A stretch of DNA of 23,980 nt from Thermodesulfovibrio sp. (GCA_027050975.1 JALUAR010000043.1:1-23980), one strand, 5' to 3'; numbered from the stretch's first letter, positions 1 to 7,643 are shown. Numbers and translations are program-made. Notes: generated by a model from the sequence alone, not told the origin.

Positions 1-1
1 G

Positions 2-220
2 GTGGAGACGATGGCTAAGGCTCTGGTTGACAGACCAGAAGAGGTATCTGTGAAAGAGGTTGATCGCGAAAGAACCACTGTATTTGAGCTTCGCGTTGCT
101 CCCAGCGATCTCGGCAAAGTGATCGGCAAGCAGGGCAAGACAGCTAGGGCAATGAGGACCATACTGTCTGCTGCAGGCACAAAAATCGGCAAAAGGTGTG
201 TACTGGAAATCCTTGAATAA
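2..220 (+). CDS. khpA: KhpA, KH-domain RNA-binding protein (5'-truncated by window edge)
   Basis: Small single-KH-domain RNA-binding protein of the YlqC/KhpA family. In other bacteria it partners KhpB/Jag and binds many RNAs. The KH signature GKQG is at visible residues 42-45, followed by the TARAMR helix, and the protein ends in the family-typical VLEILE. Family members are about 75 residues and normally have a few residues before the segment aligned here. The GTG at position 2 is therefore probably an internal valine codon, with the true start just left of the window. The gene opens the conserved block khpA-rimM-trmD-rplS-rnhB; rpsP would be expected immediately upstream. Identity is confident; the start is not visible. 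Confidence 0.9.
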   Translation: METMAKALVDRPEEVSVKEVDRERTTVFELRVAPSDLGKVIGKQGKTARAMRTILSAAGTKIGKRCVLEILE

Positions 221-239
221 TTAACAAAGAACTAAATAG

Positions 240-271
240 ACCCGGGAGAGGTCTGCTCTTCCGGGTTTTTT
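240..271 (+). terminator. Intrinsic terminator between khpA and rimM
   Basis: An 11-bp stem (240-250 paired with 256-266, one G-U pair) closes a 5-nt loop and runs directly into six T residues (266-271). This is a textbook rho-independent terminator. It lies 20 nt before the rimM ATG, inside an operon that is normally co-transcribed, so it probably acts as a partial terminator or attenuator. The structure is seen directly; the regulatory role is inferred. Confidence 0.88.
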
Positions 272-291
272 ATTCTGTACTCCATAAAACC

Positions 292-795
292 ATGCCTTCC
301 TACGTAGTTATCGGCAAGATACTGACCTCGTGGGGGATAAAGGGTGAGGTTAAAGTATTGCCCCTTACATTCTCTATCGACAGATTCGGTGAGGTCTCGG
401 CTGTTATCATCAAGAGAGACAACCTTGAAGAACTTCTCCACATAGAGCACTACAGGCCTCACGGAAGAACGGTTATTATAAAATTCAGCGAGGTTTCCAC
501 CCCTGAGGAGGCTGAAAAGCTAAAGGGTCTGGAGATGAAAATACCCCAAAGCGAATCCCCTCCTCTGCCAGAAGGTGAATATTATTATTATCAGATCATC
601 GGACTAAAGGTTTACACAGACAGGGGAGATTATATCGGCCGTATAAAGGAGATCATAGAAGCAGGCGCCAATGATGTTTATGTTATCGAAGGAGAAAAAG
701 AGTATATGGTACCAGCAGTGGAAGAATTTATAAAAGAGGTGGATATCAAGGCGGGTAAAATGGTTATTCAACCTATTGAGGGGCTCCTTGAATGA
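292..795 (+). CDS. rimM: RimM, 16S rRNA processing / 30S maturation factor
   Basis: Assembly factor for the head of the 30S subunit that binds ribosomal protein S19. The N-terminal RimM barrel begins with VVIGKILTSWGIKGEVKV, and the C-terminal PRC barrel runs from about residue 96 (YYYYQIIGLKVYTDRG) to the end. At 167 residues it is normal for the family. The ATG at 292 gives the standard N-terminus, yet no Shine-Dalgarno sequence precedes it, and the terminator hairpin ends only 20 nt upstream. The stop overlaps the trmD start (ATGA at 792-795), implying translational coupling. Confidence 0.96.
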   Translation: MPSYVVIGKILTSWGIKGEVKVLPLTFSIDRFGEVSAVIIKRDNLEELLHIEHYRPHGRTVIIKFSEVSTPEEAEKLKGLEMKIPQSESPPLPEGEYYYYQIIGLKVYTDRGDYIGRIKEIIEAGANDVYVIEGEKEYMVPAVEEFIKEVDIKAGKMVIQPIEGLLE

Positions 796-1535
796 TTGTT
801 TTCGATGTACTCACCATATTTCCTTCAATGATAAAGGCATATCTGTCTGAAAGCATAATGAAGAGGGCCATAGAGAAGGGAATTGTGCAGGTCAACGTCG
901 TTAATATCAGAGATTATACCGAGGACAAGCACAGGCAGGTAGATGATTATCCATATGGTGGCGGTGCAGGTATGGTGTTTAAACCGGAGCCCATATTCAA
1001 TGCCATTGACTCTCTCTGCAGAGATGGGAAAAAGAGACACATAGTGCTTCTCAGCCCGGGAGGAAGGATTTTCAATCAGTCGGTTGCCGAAGAATACGCC
1101 AGGGAAAAAGAACATATTCTGTTTATATGCGGACGATACGAAGGCGTTGACGAACGGATAAAGACCCTCGTCAACGAAGAACTTTCCATCGGTGATTATG
1201 TACTGACTGGCGGAGAATTGCCCGCTTTGGTTATAATAGATGCTGTCACCAGATTGCTACCGGGAGCCCTTGGTGACGAGGACTCCTCAAAAGAGGAATC
1301 CTTTACCTCAGGAATTCTTGAGTACCCTCAGTATACCAGACCGGTTGAGTACAGAGGGATGAGGGTTCCGGAAGTGCTTCTCAGTGGCAACCATCAGCTC
1401 ATCAGGCGCTGGAGGAGAAAGGAAGCACTAAGACGTACGCTCAAGAGAAGACCTGATCTATTAGAAAAAATAGACCTGGCTGAAGAGGACAGGGAACTAA
1501 TAAAAGAGATAAAGGAGGAAGAGCAATGGAACTGA
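792..1535 (+). CDS. trmD: TrmD, tRNA (guanine-N1-)-methyltransferase
   Basis: SAM-dependent SPOUT methyltransferase that makes m1G37 in tRNAs and so prevents +1 frameshifting. The deep-trefoil-knot motifs are present: YGGGAGMVFKPEPIF near residues 55-69, LLSPGGRIFNQ near 86-96, ICGRYEGVDERI at 112-123, and SIGDYVLTGGELPALVIIDA near 132-151. Arg154, matching a catalytic residue in E. coli, is conserved. The position of E. coli Asp169 appears to be Glu (EESF instead of EDSF). Length 247 is typical. It overlaps rimM by 4 nt and rplS by 10 nt. Confidence 0.97.
   Translation: MIVFDVLTIFPSMIKAYLSESIMKRAIEKGIVQVNVVNIRDYTEDKHRQVDDYPYGGGAGMVFKPEPIFNAIDSLCRDGKKRHIVLLSPGGRIFNQSVAEEYAREKEHILFICGRYEGVDERIKTLVNEELSIGDYVLTGGELPALVIIDAVTRLLPGALGDEDSSKEESFTSGILEYPQYTRPVEYRGMRVPEVLLSGNHQLIRRWRRKEALRRTLKRRPDLLEKIDLAEEDRELIKEIKEEEQWN
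1511..1518 (+). promoter_or_regulatory. Strong Shine-Dalgarno for rplS, inside trmD
   Basis: AAAGGAGG lies within the last codons of trmD, 7 nt before the rplS ATG at 1526. It fixes the rplS start and would give the ribosomal protein much higher translation than the preceding genes, which lack a comparable site. Confidence 0.85.
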
Positions 1536-1882
1536 TAAGGGCAGTAGAAGAACCATACAAGAGGGAGATTCCTGAATTCAATATCGGCGATACTGTAAGG
1601 GTATACGTAAGGGTCGTAGAAGGAGACAAGGAGCGTATCCAGCCCTTTGAGGGTATTGTTATTGCCAGAAGGGGCAGTGGCATCAAAGAGACCTTTATGG
1701 TAAGAAAGGTCTCTTACGGAATTGGAGTGGAAAGAATCTTTCCCCTTCACTCACCTGTTATAGAAAAGATGGAGGTTGTAAGAAGAGGTGATGTAAGAAG
1801 GGCTAAGCTCTACTATCTTAGACACAAGAAAGGAAAGGCAGCAAAGGTAAAGGAAAAGGATATCTTCACCACCCAATCCTGA
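1526..1882 (+). CDS. rplS: Ribosomal protein L19 (bL19)
   Basis: Large-subunit protein at the 30S-50S interface. Family signatures include FNIGDTVRVYVRVVEGDKER near residues 20-39, IQPFEGIVIARRGSG, ETFMVRKVSYGIGVERIFPLHSP, and a C-terminal RRAKLYYLRHKKGKAAKVKE. At 118 residues it is of usual size. The start is set by the AAAGGAGG just upstream. The stop TGA (1880-1882) shares its last base with the rnhB ATG. Confidence 0.98.
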   Translation: MELIRAVEEPYKREIPEFNIGDTVRVYVRVVEGDKERIQPFEGIVIARRGSGIKETFMVRKVSYGIGVERIFPLHSPVIEKMEVVRRGDVRRAKLYYLRHKKGKAAKVKEKDIFTTQS

Positions 1883-2490
1883 TGACCCCTTTCCATTATG
1901 ACCAGTCACTGAGAAAAGATATTAATGGCCCCCTTGCAGGCCTGGATGAGGCAGGAAGGGGGCCTATTGCAGGTCCTGTAGTGGCGGCAGCAGTGGTTCT
2001 CCCCCCTGATTGTCTTATAGAAGATCTGAAGGACTCAAAAAAACTCTCTCCTGCCAAAAGAGAAGAACTCTTTAAAGAAATATATCATATAGCAGTCGAT
2101 ATAGGAATCGGTATTGTCTCTCCTGAGGAAATAGACAGAATAAATATATATCAGGCCACCATTAAGGCCATGACCCAGGCAGTCAATGCACTGTCCTGTC
2201 AGCCTGCACTGCTGATAATTGATGCAATGAAACTCCCCCTACCTGTTAAGCAGATATCCGTTCCCAGGGCAGAGGACCTGAGTGCATCTGTTGCAGCCGC
2301 CTCTGTGGTGGCAAAGGTCACAAGGGACAGACTTATGGAGGAGTATGATCGACAGTATCCGAACTACGGTTTTTCAAGGCATAAGGGATATCCTACAAAA
2401 GAACACATTGATCGACTGAGGAAGTTCGGCCCATGCCCTATCCACAGAAAAACCTACTCACCTGTCTCTGCTCTGAAACTGCCATTTTAA
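1882..2490 (+). CDS. rnhB: Ribonuclease HII
   Basis: Cleaves RNA in RNA-DNA hybrids and starts removal of single ribonucleotides from DNA. Catalytic carboxylates are visible at Asp22-Glu23 (GLDEAGRGPIAGPVV), Asp114 (LIIDAMK) and Asp132 (EDLSASVAAASVVAK). The C-terminal YGFSRHKGYPTKEH and HRKTYSP blocks are typical of type 2 enzymes. It has 202 residues. The ATG overlaps the rplS stop by one base, so translation is probably coupled. It ends 6 nt from the convergent ftsK stop, leaving no room for a terminator. Confidence 0.96.
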   Translation: MTPFHYDQSLRKDINGPLAGLDEAGRGPIAGPVVAAAVVLPPDCLIEDLKDSKKLSPAKREELFKEIYHIAVDIGIGIVSPEEIDRINIYQATIKAMTQAVNALSCQPALLIIDAMKLPLPVKQISVPRAEDLSASVAAASVVAKVTRDRLMEEYDRQYPNYGFSRHKGYPTKEHIDRLRKFGPCPIHRKTYSPVSALKLPF

Positions 2491-2496
2491 TACTCT

Positions 2497-4539
2497 TCAT
2501 ACCCTCCTGATAAAATCCCTCGGTTTTCCCGCACCTTTCGGAGGGCCAACAAGTCCATCTTCTTCAAGAAGGCTCATGATGCGAGCAGCCCTGTTGTAGC
2601 CTATCTTAAATCTCCGCTGAATGGAGGAGATGGATATCTCTCCCATGCTCTCGGCATACTCTATTACCTTCTGGTAGAGCTCGTCTCTGTTTTCCGAAAT
2701 AGATTCTGCCTGCTCCGCTGCAGCCTCTATCTCAATGGTATCAAAGAGTGTATAATCAGGCGCTGCCTGGGCCTTTATGAAATCCGTCACGTTCCTTATC
2801 TCCTCTTCAGATACATAGGCACCGTGAAGCCTCTTCAGTCTCGTTCCCGGGCTCATAAGGAGCATGTCACCCCTACCTATAAGCTGCTCGGCACCCTGCA
2901 CATCTATGATTGTCCTGGAATCCACCCTTGTTGATACCTGGAAGGCTATTCTTGTGGGAAAATTGGCCTTAATGATTCCCGTGATTACATCCACAGAAGG
3001 TCTCTGCGTTGCCACAATAAGGTGGATTCCTGAGGCTCTTGCCATCTGGGCAAGCCTCACAATAGAATCCTCCACCTCCTTTGAGGCTGTAAACATCAGG
3101 TCTGCAAGCTCATCAATTATAACCACAATATAAGGAAGTCTCTCCTCATCAGGAGCCTGACGATTGAAATTATCTATGTTCTTTGCGCCCTTTTCTGCAA
3201 TAAGCCTGTATCTTCGCTCCATCTCCAGAACCATCTTCTTCAGTGCCAGTGTTGCCTCTTTCGGATTCGTAACCACCGGAGTGACCAGATGGGGAATACC
3301 GTCATAGATTGACAGTTCCAGGAGTTTCGGATCGATCATCAGCATCTTTACCTCGTCAGGCCTTGCTTTGTAAATGATGCTCATGACCATGGAGTTTATG
3401 GATACGCTTTTTCCAGAGCCAGTGGTACCTGCCACAAGCAGGTGGGGCATTCTTGCCAGGTCCGAGATTATGGGCCTTCCGTAAATGTCTTTACCAAGGG
3501 CAAGGGTTAGTTTTGAGTAGCTCTTCTGAAATGCCTGCGAACCGATAATCTCCTTTAATGAGACCACACCTCTCTGCCGGTTGGGCACCTCAATTCCCAG
3601 GGGTGTCTTTCCGGGAATGGTGGCAATCCTTACGCTCAGCCCTCCGAGTGCCCTACCAAGATCATCCGCAAGGGAGACCACCTTACTGATCTTTATACCC
3701 GGAGAGGGCTCAAACTCGTACATTGTAACCACAGGACCAGGATGTACCTGCGTTACCTTCCCCTTTATATTGAAATCTGCAAGCTTCCTCTCAAGGAGTT
3801 CTGCCCTCTCAAGAAGTTCCTCCTTGCTGGGCTTTGAAACGGTCTCATAAGTACTGAGAAGATCAAGGGGGGGCAAAAGGTAATCACCGCTTCTGGGCTG
3901 CTTCGGGATAAACTGTTTTGTCCTTGCCGATTTATTTTCATTAAGCACTGGTGATTCATGAGGTGGCTCCTCCACCACCCTGATACTCCTCTTCTCTGTG
4001 GCAGGCTTTTCCTTTTTCTTTTCCATGAATCTCTGAAACAGGTCAGCTGCCGAGACAGGGCTTATGATTATTAGTGAGGAAAAGAAAAGACCCAGGGCAA
4101 TTATATACGCACCTGGAAGGGAGAAAAACCTCACCAGCAGCCCTGCCATTTCCTCACCCCAGAGCCCTTCGTATCTGATGCTTCCTTTAAATCGGAAGGT
4201 CATCACAATAAGCTTTACAAGAATGGGAACGGAGAATATCAGAAGCATAATACCTGGCAGTATCTCTCTTCTTTTTTCCTTTCCCAGAAGCCTCTTTATT
4301 CCGTAGACAAGAAACAGAAAGGGCAACAGATAAGAAACACCGCCAATCAGGGTAATCAGCAAATCCGAAAGATAGGATCCGATTATGCCACCGTAGTTTC
4401 TTACAGGACCGCTGCTGTGGGTAAAAAATGAGGGATCCCATCGTGAGTAACTGTAAAGGCTCAGCCCTACATAAACACTTGCCAGGATAAATACGACACC
4501 GGTAATCTCTTCCCTTATTCTCTTTATTGTACTAGCCAT
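2497..4539 (-). CDS. ftsK: FtsK/SpoIIIE DNA translocase
   Basis: Septum-anchored DNA pump that clears chromosome termini and triggers dimer resolution at dif. Counting from the ATG at 4539 (680 aa), about four transmembrane helices occupy residues 12-160 and a short linker (170-220) follows. The motor has Walker A GTTGSGKS at 371-378, Walker B IVVIIDELAD at 471-480 and the VATQRPSVDVITG block. A C-terminal winged-helix gamma domain (ISSIQRRFKIGYNRAARIM...) reads KOPS sites. An open frame extends 25 codons further upstream, but those residues are not FtsK-like. The chosen start overlaps uppP by 16 nt and has no clear Shine-Dalgarno. The linker is short, as in SpoIIIE-size members. Confidence 0.95.
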   Translation of the reverse strand: MASTIKRIREEITGVVFILASVYVGLSLYSYSRWDPSFFTHSSGPVRNYGGIIGSYLSDLLITLIGGVSYLLPFLFLVYGIKRLLGKEKRREILPGIMLLIFSVPILVKLIVMTFRFKGSIRYEGLWGEEMAGLLVRFFSLPGAYIIALGLFFSSLIIISPVSAADLFQRFMEKKKEKPATEKRSIRVVEEPPHESPVLNENKSARTKQFIPKQPRSGDYLLPPLDLLSTYETVSKPSKEELLERAELLERKLADFNIKGKVTQVHPGPVVTMYEFEPSPGIKISKVVSLADDLGRALGGLSVRIATIPGKTPLGIEVPNRQRGVVSLKEIIGSQAFQKSYSKLTLALGKDIYGRPIISDLARMPHLLVAGTTGSGKSVSINSMVMSIIYKARPDEVKMLMIDPKLLELSIYDGIPHLVTPVVTNPKEATLALKKMVLEMERRYRLIAEKGAKNIDNFNRQAPDEERLPYIVVIIDELADLMFTASKEVEDSIVRLAQMARASGIHLIVATQRPSVDVITGIIKANFPTRIAFQVSTRVDSRTIIDVQGAEQLIGRGDMLLMSPGTRLKRLHGAYVSEEEIRNVTDFIKAQAAPDYTLFDTIEIEAAAEQAESISENRDELYQKVIEYAESMGEISISSIQRRFKIGYNRAARIMSLLEEDGLVGPPKGAGKPRDFIRRV

Positions 4540-5288
4540 ACAATAAATATTATAACAGCAAGTGCGACCCTGTAGTAAACAAAGGAGAGAAGGCTGAACC
4601 TGCGAAAAAACCATAGGAGAAACTTGATTGTAAGAAACCCTGTTATTGCAGAGGACAAAAATCCTGCACTGAAAAGACCCAGGTCATAGCTTGCAGGAGA
4701 CTTAAGTATCTTCATTGCCTCAAGCAGGGTTGCTCCACCTATAACAGGCATTGAGAGCATAAAAGAAAACCGGGCAGCATCTTCCCTTCTCAGCCCGGTA
4801 AGCATCCCTGTTGATATGGTAACGCCGGAACGGGACACCCCCGGAACAAGGGCCACTGCCTGGCTAATTCCTACCATTACGGCATCCTTCAGAGAAAGCT
4901 GAGAAATTGACCTGATACCTTTTCTCCTTTCGGAATAAACCATGTATATTGCAATCACCACAAGTGCTGCAGCGATCACAAGGGGACTCCTGAGGGTACT
5001 TTCCACTATATCCTCAAATAGCAGCCCAACGATAGCTGCAGGCAGTGTAGCAATCACTATATAAGCAAGCATTGTCCTCTCTTTAAAAAGAATGTTCATC
5101 CAGTCACGCCAGAAGAAAACAGTAAGCGACAGCAGTGTACCTCCGTGCAGAGCAATGTCAAAAGACAGGGTCTCTACCTGACCGCCCCAGTTGAAAAACC
5201 AGGGCAGAAGAACAAGATGGGCTGTGCTGCTTACGGGAATGAATTCCGTCAATCCCTGAATTATTCCAAGAATGATGGCCTCTATCAC
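4524..5288 (-). CDS. uppP: Undecaprenyl-diphosphatase UppP (BacA)
   Basis: Integral membrane phosphatase that regenerates the undecaprenyl phosphate carrier used for peptidoglycan and LPS assembly; overexpression of the family gives bacitracin resistance. Signatures: QGLTEFIPVSSTAHL near residues 11-25 and VPGVSRSGVTIS near 148-159, with Arg153 in the active site. The whole 254-residue protein is hydrophobic with about eight predicted helices. It starts with GTG at 5288, forming a 4-nt GTGA overlap with the upstream DUF815 gene, and its 3' end overlaps ftsK. Order in transcription: phosphatase, DUF815, uppP, ftsK. Confidence 0.95.
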   Translation of the reverse strand: MIEAIILGIIQGLTEFIPVSSTAHLVLLPWFFNWGGQVETLSFDIALHGGTLLSLTVFFWRDWMNILFKERTMLAYIVIATLPAAIVGLLFEDIVESTLRSPLVIAAALVVIAIYMVYSERRKGIRSISQLSLKDAVMVGISQAVALVPGVSRSGVTISTGMLTGLRREDAARFSFMLSMPVIGGATLLEAMKILKSPASYDLGLFSAGFLSSAITGFLTIKFLLWFFRRFSLLSFVYYRVALAVIIFIVWLVQ

Positions 5289-6136
5289 AACCTCTCCAGT
5301 CCGATTGTCCCCTCAAGGTCGTCCACAAACTGTCGGGCTGTTCTTCCGGAAAAGCTACCGTGAGATAGCGCCCACTGTATGGCTCTTCTGTGCAACTCGG
5401 CAGGTTCAATCATAATTCCCCTGAGTTTGACATAGTTATCTACTATCATCAAAAAGGTCTCCTGATCAAAGTTTACAAAGCCAAGTCTCAGTCCGAAGCG
5501 GTCACTGAGGGATATCTTCTCTTCAACCGACTCTGCTGGATGAAGCTCATGGAGATCCTCATCAACACGTTCGGGCATGAGATGGCGTCTGTTTGATGTG
5601 GCATATATAAGCATATTATCAGGTCGTGCCTCAAGGCTTCCTTCAAGCACTGCCTTAAGCTGCCTGTAGGAGGAATCATCCACATCAAAGGAAAGGTCGT
5701 CACAGAATACTATATATTTCTCCCCCCTGTCCCTTATCAGATCCTTTATCTCCGGCAGATGAAGGAGAGCATCCCTGTCCATCTCAATCATTCTAAGGCC
5801 GTTTTTGTGGTATTCATTAAGAAGCGCCTTTATAACCGATGATTTTCCCACGCCTCGAGGCCCGTAAAGAAGCACATTGTTACAGGGCAGTGAGGCAAGA
5901 AACTGCTCCGTATTTCTCCTGAGCCTCTCAATAATTCCGTCAATCCCTTTCAGTTCCTCAAGAACTACAGGATCTGGGCGTTCCACAACCCTGAGAACAA
6001 GACTGCCGTTATATGAAAAAGCCCTGAATGCAACAGCCCTGTCAAGGAGCTCTTCACTCAACTGGGGACAGATATGCTCAAGAAGCCTTTGAAGCTGCCT
6101 GTTCAGAAGTTTCAATTCCTTTGCTATCTCATCCAC
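5285..6136 (-). CDS. DUF815-family AAA-type ATPase
   Basis: Predicted AAA+-like ATPase of the DUF815 family, whose biological role is not established. Walker A GPRGVGKSS is at residues 92-100 and Walker B YIVFCDDLSF at 141-150. A sensor-1-like YATSNRRHL begins at 178, and an arginine-finger candidate lies in the SDRFGLRLGF region. The N-terminal 80 residues are helical with several charged heptads (RQLQRLLEHI), possibly an oligomerisation or partner-binding segment. No membrane helix is evident, so it is likely cytoplasmic. It overlaps the phosphatase gene by 8 nt and uppP by 4 nt, so it belongs to the same transcript as envelope and division genes. Family assignment is confident; function unknown. 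Confidence 0.88.
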   Translation of the reverse strand: MDEIAKELKLLNRQLQRLLEHICPQLSEELLDRAVAFRAFSYNGSLVLRVVERPDPVVLEELKGIDGIIERLRRNTEQFLASLPCNNVLLYGPRGVGKSSVIKALLNEYHKNGLRMIEMDRDALLHLPEIKDLIRDRGEKYIVFCDDLSFDVDDSSYRQLKAVLEGSLEARPDNMLIYATSNRRHLMPERVDEDLHELHPAESVEEKISLSDRFGLRLGFVNFDQETFLMIVDNYVKLRGIMIEPAELHRRAIQWALSHGSFSGRTARQFVDDLEGTIGLERL

Positions 6137-6935
6137 CCTTTAACACCTCCAGAGCCTTTTCATGCACTTTCTTATTAGCACCCACCAGCAGCGGCGGAGT
6201 TCTTTCCATGGAAAGCATTACATTGCTTATGTCGTTACCATTGATATCAGTTACCACTCCGCCAGCCTCGCTGACGAGCAGAATTCCAGCTGCATAGTCA
6301 AAACTCCTTGTCGGTGCAGGATTGACATACAGGGTTGCAGCACCTAAAGCAAGGAGTGCGAGATCAAGTGCAGTGGTTCCAAAGCATCGTGTTCGGTTAG
6401 CAAGGCTCAGTAAGGGAAGTATCCTCTTTATGTCACGGCCTGGCATCTGTGTTTCATAAAGAACAACCCTTATATCATCATCCTGTTGCGACCGAATCCT
6501 TCTGCCGTTAAGAAAGGCTCCTTTGTCCCTTTCCGCCCAGAATTCATCACCGGTAAGGATGTTTATTATATATGCCAGATAAAGGTCCGATATCGTCTCC
6601 GAAGATGTAACGGCAATAGATGCACAGAACATGGGTATGCCTGTTACTGCGTTTTTGCTTCCGTCTATAGGGTCTATCAGGACTCTGTGTCCGCCTCCGG
6701 ATATGTCAAAAGCCCCCTTTTCTTCGGAAACAACCGAAAGTGGCAACCCCGCCCTTTCAAGTCCACTGATGATTATCTCCTCCGAAACCCTGTCAATCCT
6801 GAAGGTCTTATCCCCTGAGGCTCCGCGCTCAAGAGGCTTTTCACCTGATGAGGTATACCTCAGGGGCAGAACAGCCTCTCTCAGCTGACCGCCAATCTCA
6901 CGTAATCTCTCAATGGATAAAGTGCTATTCACCAC
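6129..6935 (-). CDS. Inositol monophosphatase-family phosphatase
   Basis: Mg2+-dependent phosphatase of the IMPase/FBPase/CysQ superfamily. Metal ligands are visible: Glu71-Glu72 (VVSEEKG), Asp88 and Asp91 (LIDPIDGSKN), and Asp213 (FDYAAG). The last motif usually has Trp before Asp; here it is Phe, a feature also seen in archaeal-type IMPase/FBPase enzymes. The substrate (inositol phosphate, fructose-1,6-bisphosphate, PAP or another sugar phosphate) cannot be decided. The start is GTG at 6935 (a second GTG follows directly) with only a weak ribosome-binding site. It lies 24 nt after the PIN toxin gene and overlaps the DUF815 gene by 8 nt. Confidence 0.88.
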   Translation of the reverse strand: MVNSTLSIERLREIGGQLREAVLPLRYTSSGEKPLERGASGDKTFRIDRVSEEIIISGLERAGLPLSVVSEEKGAFDISGGGHRVLIDPIDGSKNAVTGIPMFCASIAVTSSETISDLYLAYIINILTGDEFWAERDKGAFLNGRRIRSQQDDDIRVVLYETQMPGRDIKRILPLLSLANRTRCFGTTALDLALLALGAATLYVNPAPTRSFDYAAGILLVSEAGGVVTDINGNDISNVMLSMERTPPLLVGANKKVHEKALEVLKGG

Positions 6936-6959
6936 TACTTTTTACAATCCAAAAAAATT

Positions 6960-7343
6960 TTATGGATGGAATTTGCATATCTGAAGATCTTTTATTGATT
7001 TGTAATGTTTATCATTACCCGTTAATAACGAAAGACCATGAGTAACAGCAGTAGCACCAATCAGTGCATCTGCAAGATGAAGAAAGTGGCTAAGAAAATG
7101 CTGCTCCATATAAAACATGGCCTTGACAGAAATTTCCTCGGTAACATATAGCACCCTCGCATTCCATTGATGGAGCGCCTTCCTTAACAAATTCAATTCC
7201 TTCTTATTTCTCATTCCCTGAATAAGCTCCATGTATGTAACCACGGAAATATAAAAATGATCTATCTTTTCAATTGCCCTGTATGCCTTTTCATTACCCT
7301 TCATATACCATATCAGAACATCGGTATCAATCAGCATCTTCAA
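6960..7343 (-). CDS. PIN-domain toxin (VapC family)
   Basis: Ribonuclease toxin of a type II toxin-antitoxin pair, probably cutting tRNA or rRNA when released from its antitoxin. The PIN acidic residues are intact: Asp6 (LIDTDVLIWYMKG), Glu39 (YMELIQG), Asp92 (LADALIGATA) and Asp111 (LLTGNDKHY). The 127-residue length is usual. It starts 17 nt inside the antitoxin gene, the standard coupling. No truncation or frameshift is seen, so it is likely functional. The specific RNA target cannot be read from the sequence. Confidence 0.92.
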   Translation of the reverse strand: MKMLIDTDVLIWYMKGNEKAYRAIEKIDHFYISVVTYMELIQGMRNKKELNLLRKALHQWNARVLYVTEEISVKAMFYMEQHFLSHFLHLADALIGATAVTHGLSLLTGNDKHYKSIKDLQICKFHP

Positions 7344-7581
7344 ACCTGCCCCTTCTAAGTTTTCGGATATATCTGTCTACATTCTGAACCTCTTTATAAT
7401 CCTTCCAGATACCGAACAGTTCATTCCTCTCCTTTTTTTTGCCTTTTTTAGCCTTTTCATAAGGCACAAGCCTGGCACAGGGCCGTCCCCGATAAGTTAT
7501 GATTACCTCCTCTCCTCTTAAAACCGCATCAAGCAACTCTCTTGAATGAAACCTCAAATCCTTGGCTGTTGCCTTCATCAT
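7327..7581 (-). CDS. Phd/YefM-type antitoxin paired with the PIN toxin
   Basis: An 84-residue antitoxin. The N-terminal DNA-binding fold is of Phd/YefM type (KATAKDLRFHSRELLDAVLR, GEEVIITYRGRPCARLVPYEKAKK), with a basic C-terminal half that should wrap the toxin. Two consecutive ATG codons begin at 7581. AGGAGATC (plus-strand 7585-7592) provides the ribosome-binding site. The promoter upstream carries an inverted repeat over its -10 box, consistent with autorepression. This gene is first in the transcript that can continue into the phosphatase-DUF815-uppP-ftsK genes. Confidence 0.9.
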   Translation of the reverse strand: MMKATAKDLRFHSRELLDAVLRGEEVIITYRGRPCARLVPYEKAKKGKKKERNELFGIWKDYKEVQNVDRYIRKLRRGRFEDAD

Positions 7582-7599
7582 CTTGATCTCCTGTCATTT

Positions 7600-7643
7600 A
7601 GTTTACACTTCATATTGTAAACTTATCCTTACTGAAAGATCAA
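7600..7643 (-). promoter_or_regulatory. Toxin-antitoxin promoter with overlapping operator
   Basis: On the minus strand, TTGATC (plus 7638-7643) and TACAAT (plus 7614-7619) are separated by 18 nt, a reasonable sigma70-type promoter. A 7-bp inverted repeat, AGTTTAC at 7600-7606 and GTAAACT at 7617-7623, overlaps the -10 box, where a Phd-type antitoxin complex would be expected to bind. Sequence elements are seen directly; binding is inferred. Confidence 0.65.

Noticed and set aside
4540..4614. 25-codon N-terminal extension of ftsK
   Set aside because: The residues are not FtsK-like and would lie deep inside uppP; ATG 4539 gives the normal short N-terminus before the first membrane helix.
6936..6959. 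Possible terminator between the PIN toxin and the phosphatase gene
   Set aside because: There is a T-rich run but only a 4-bp ATCC/GGAT pairing, too weak for an intrinsic terminator.
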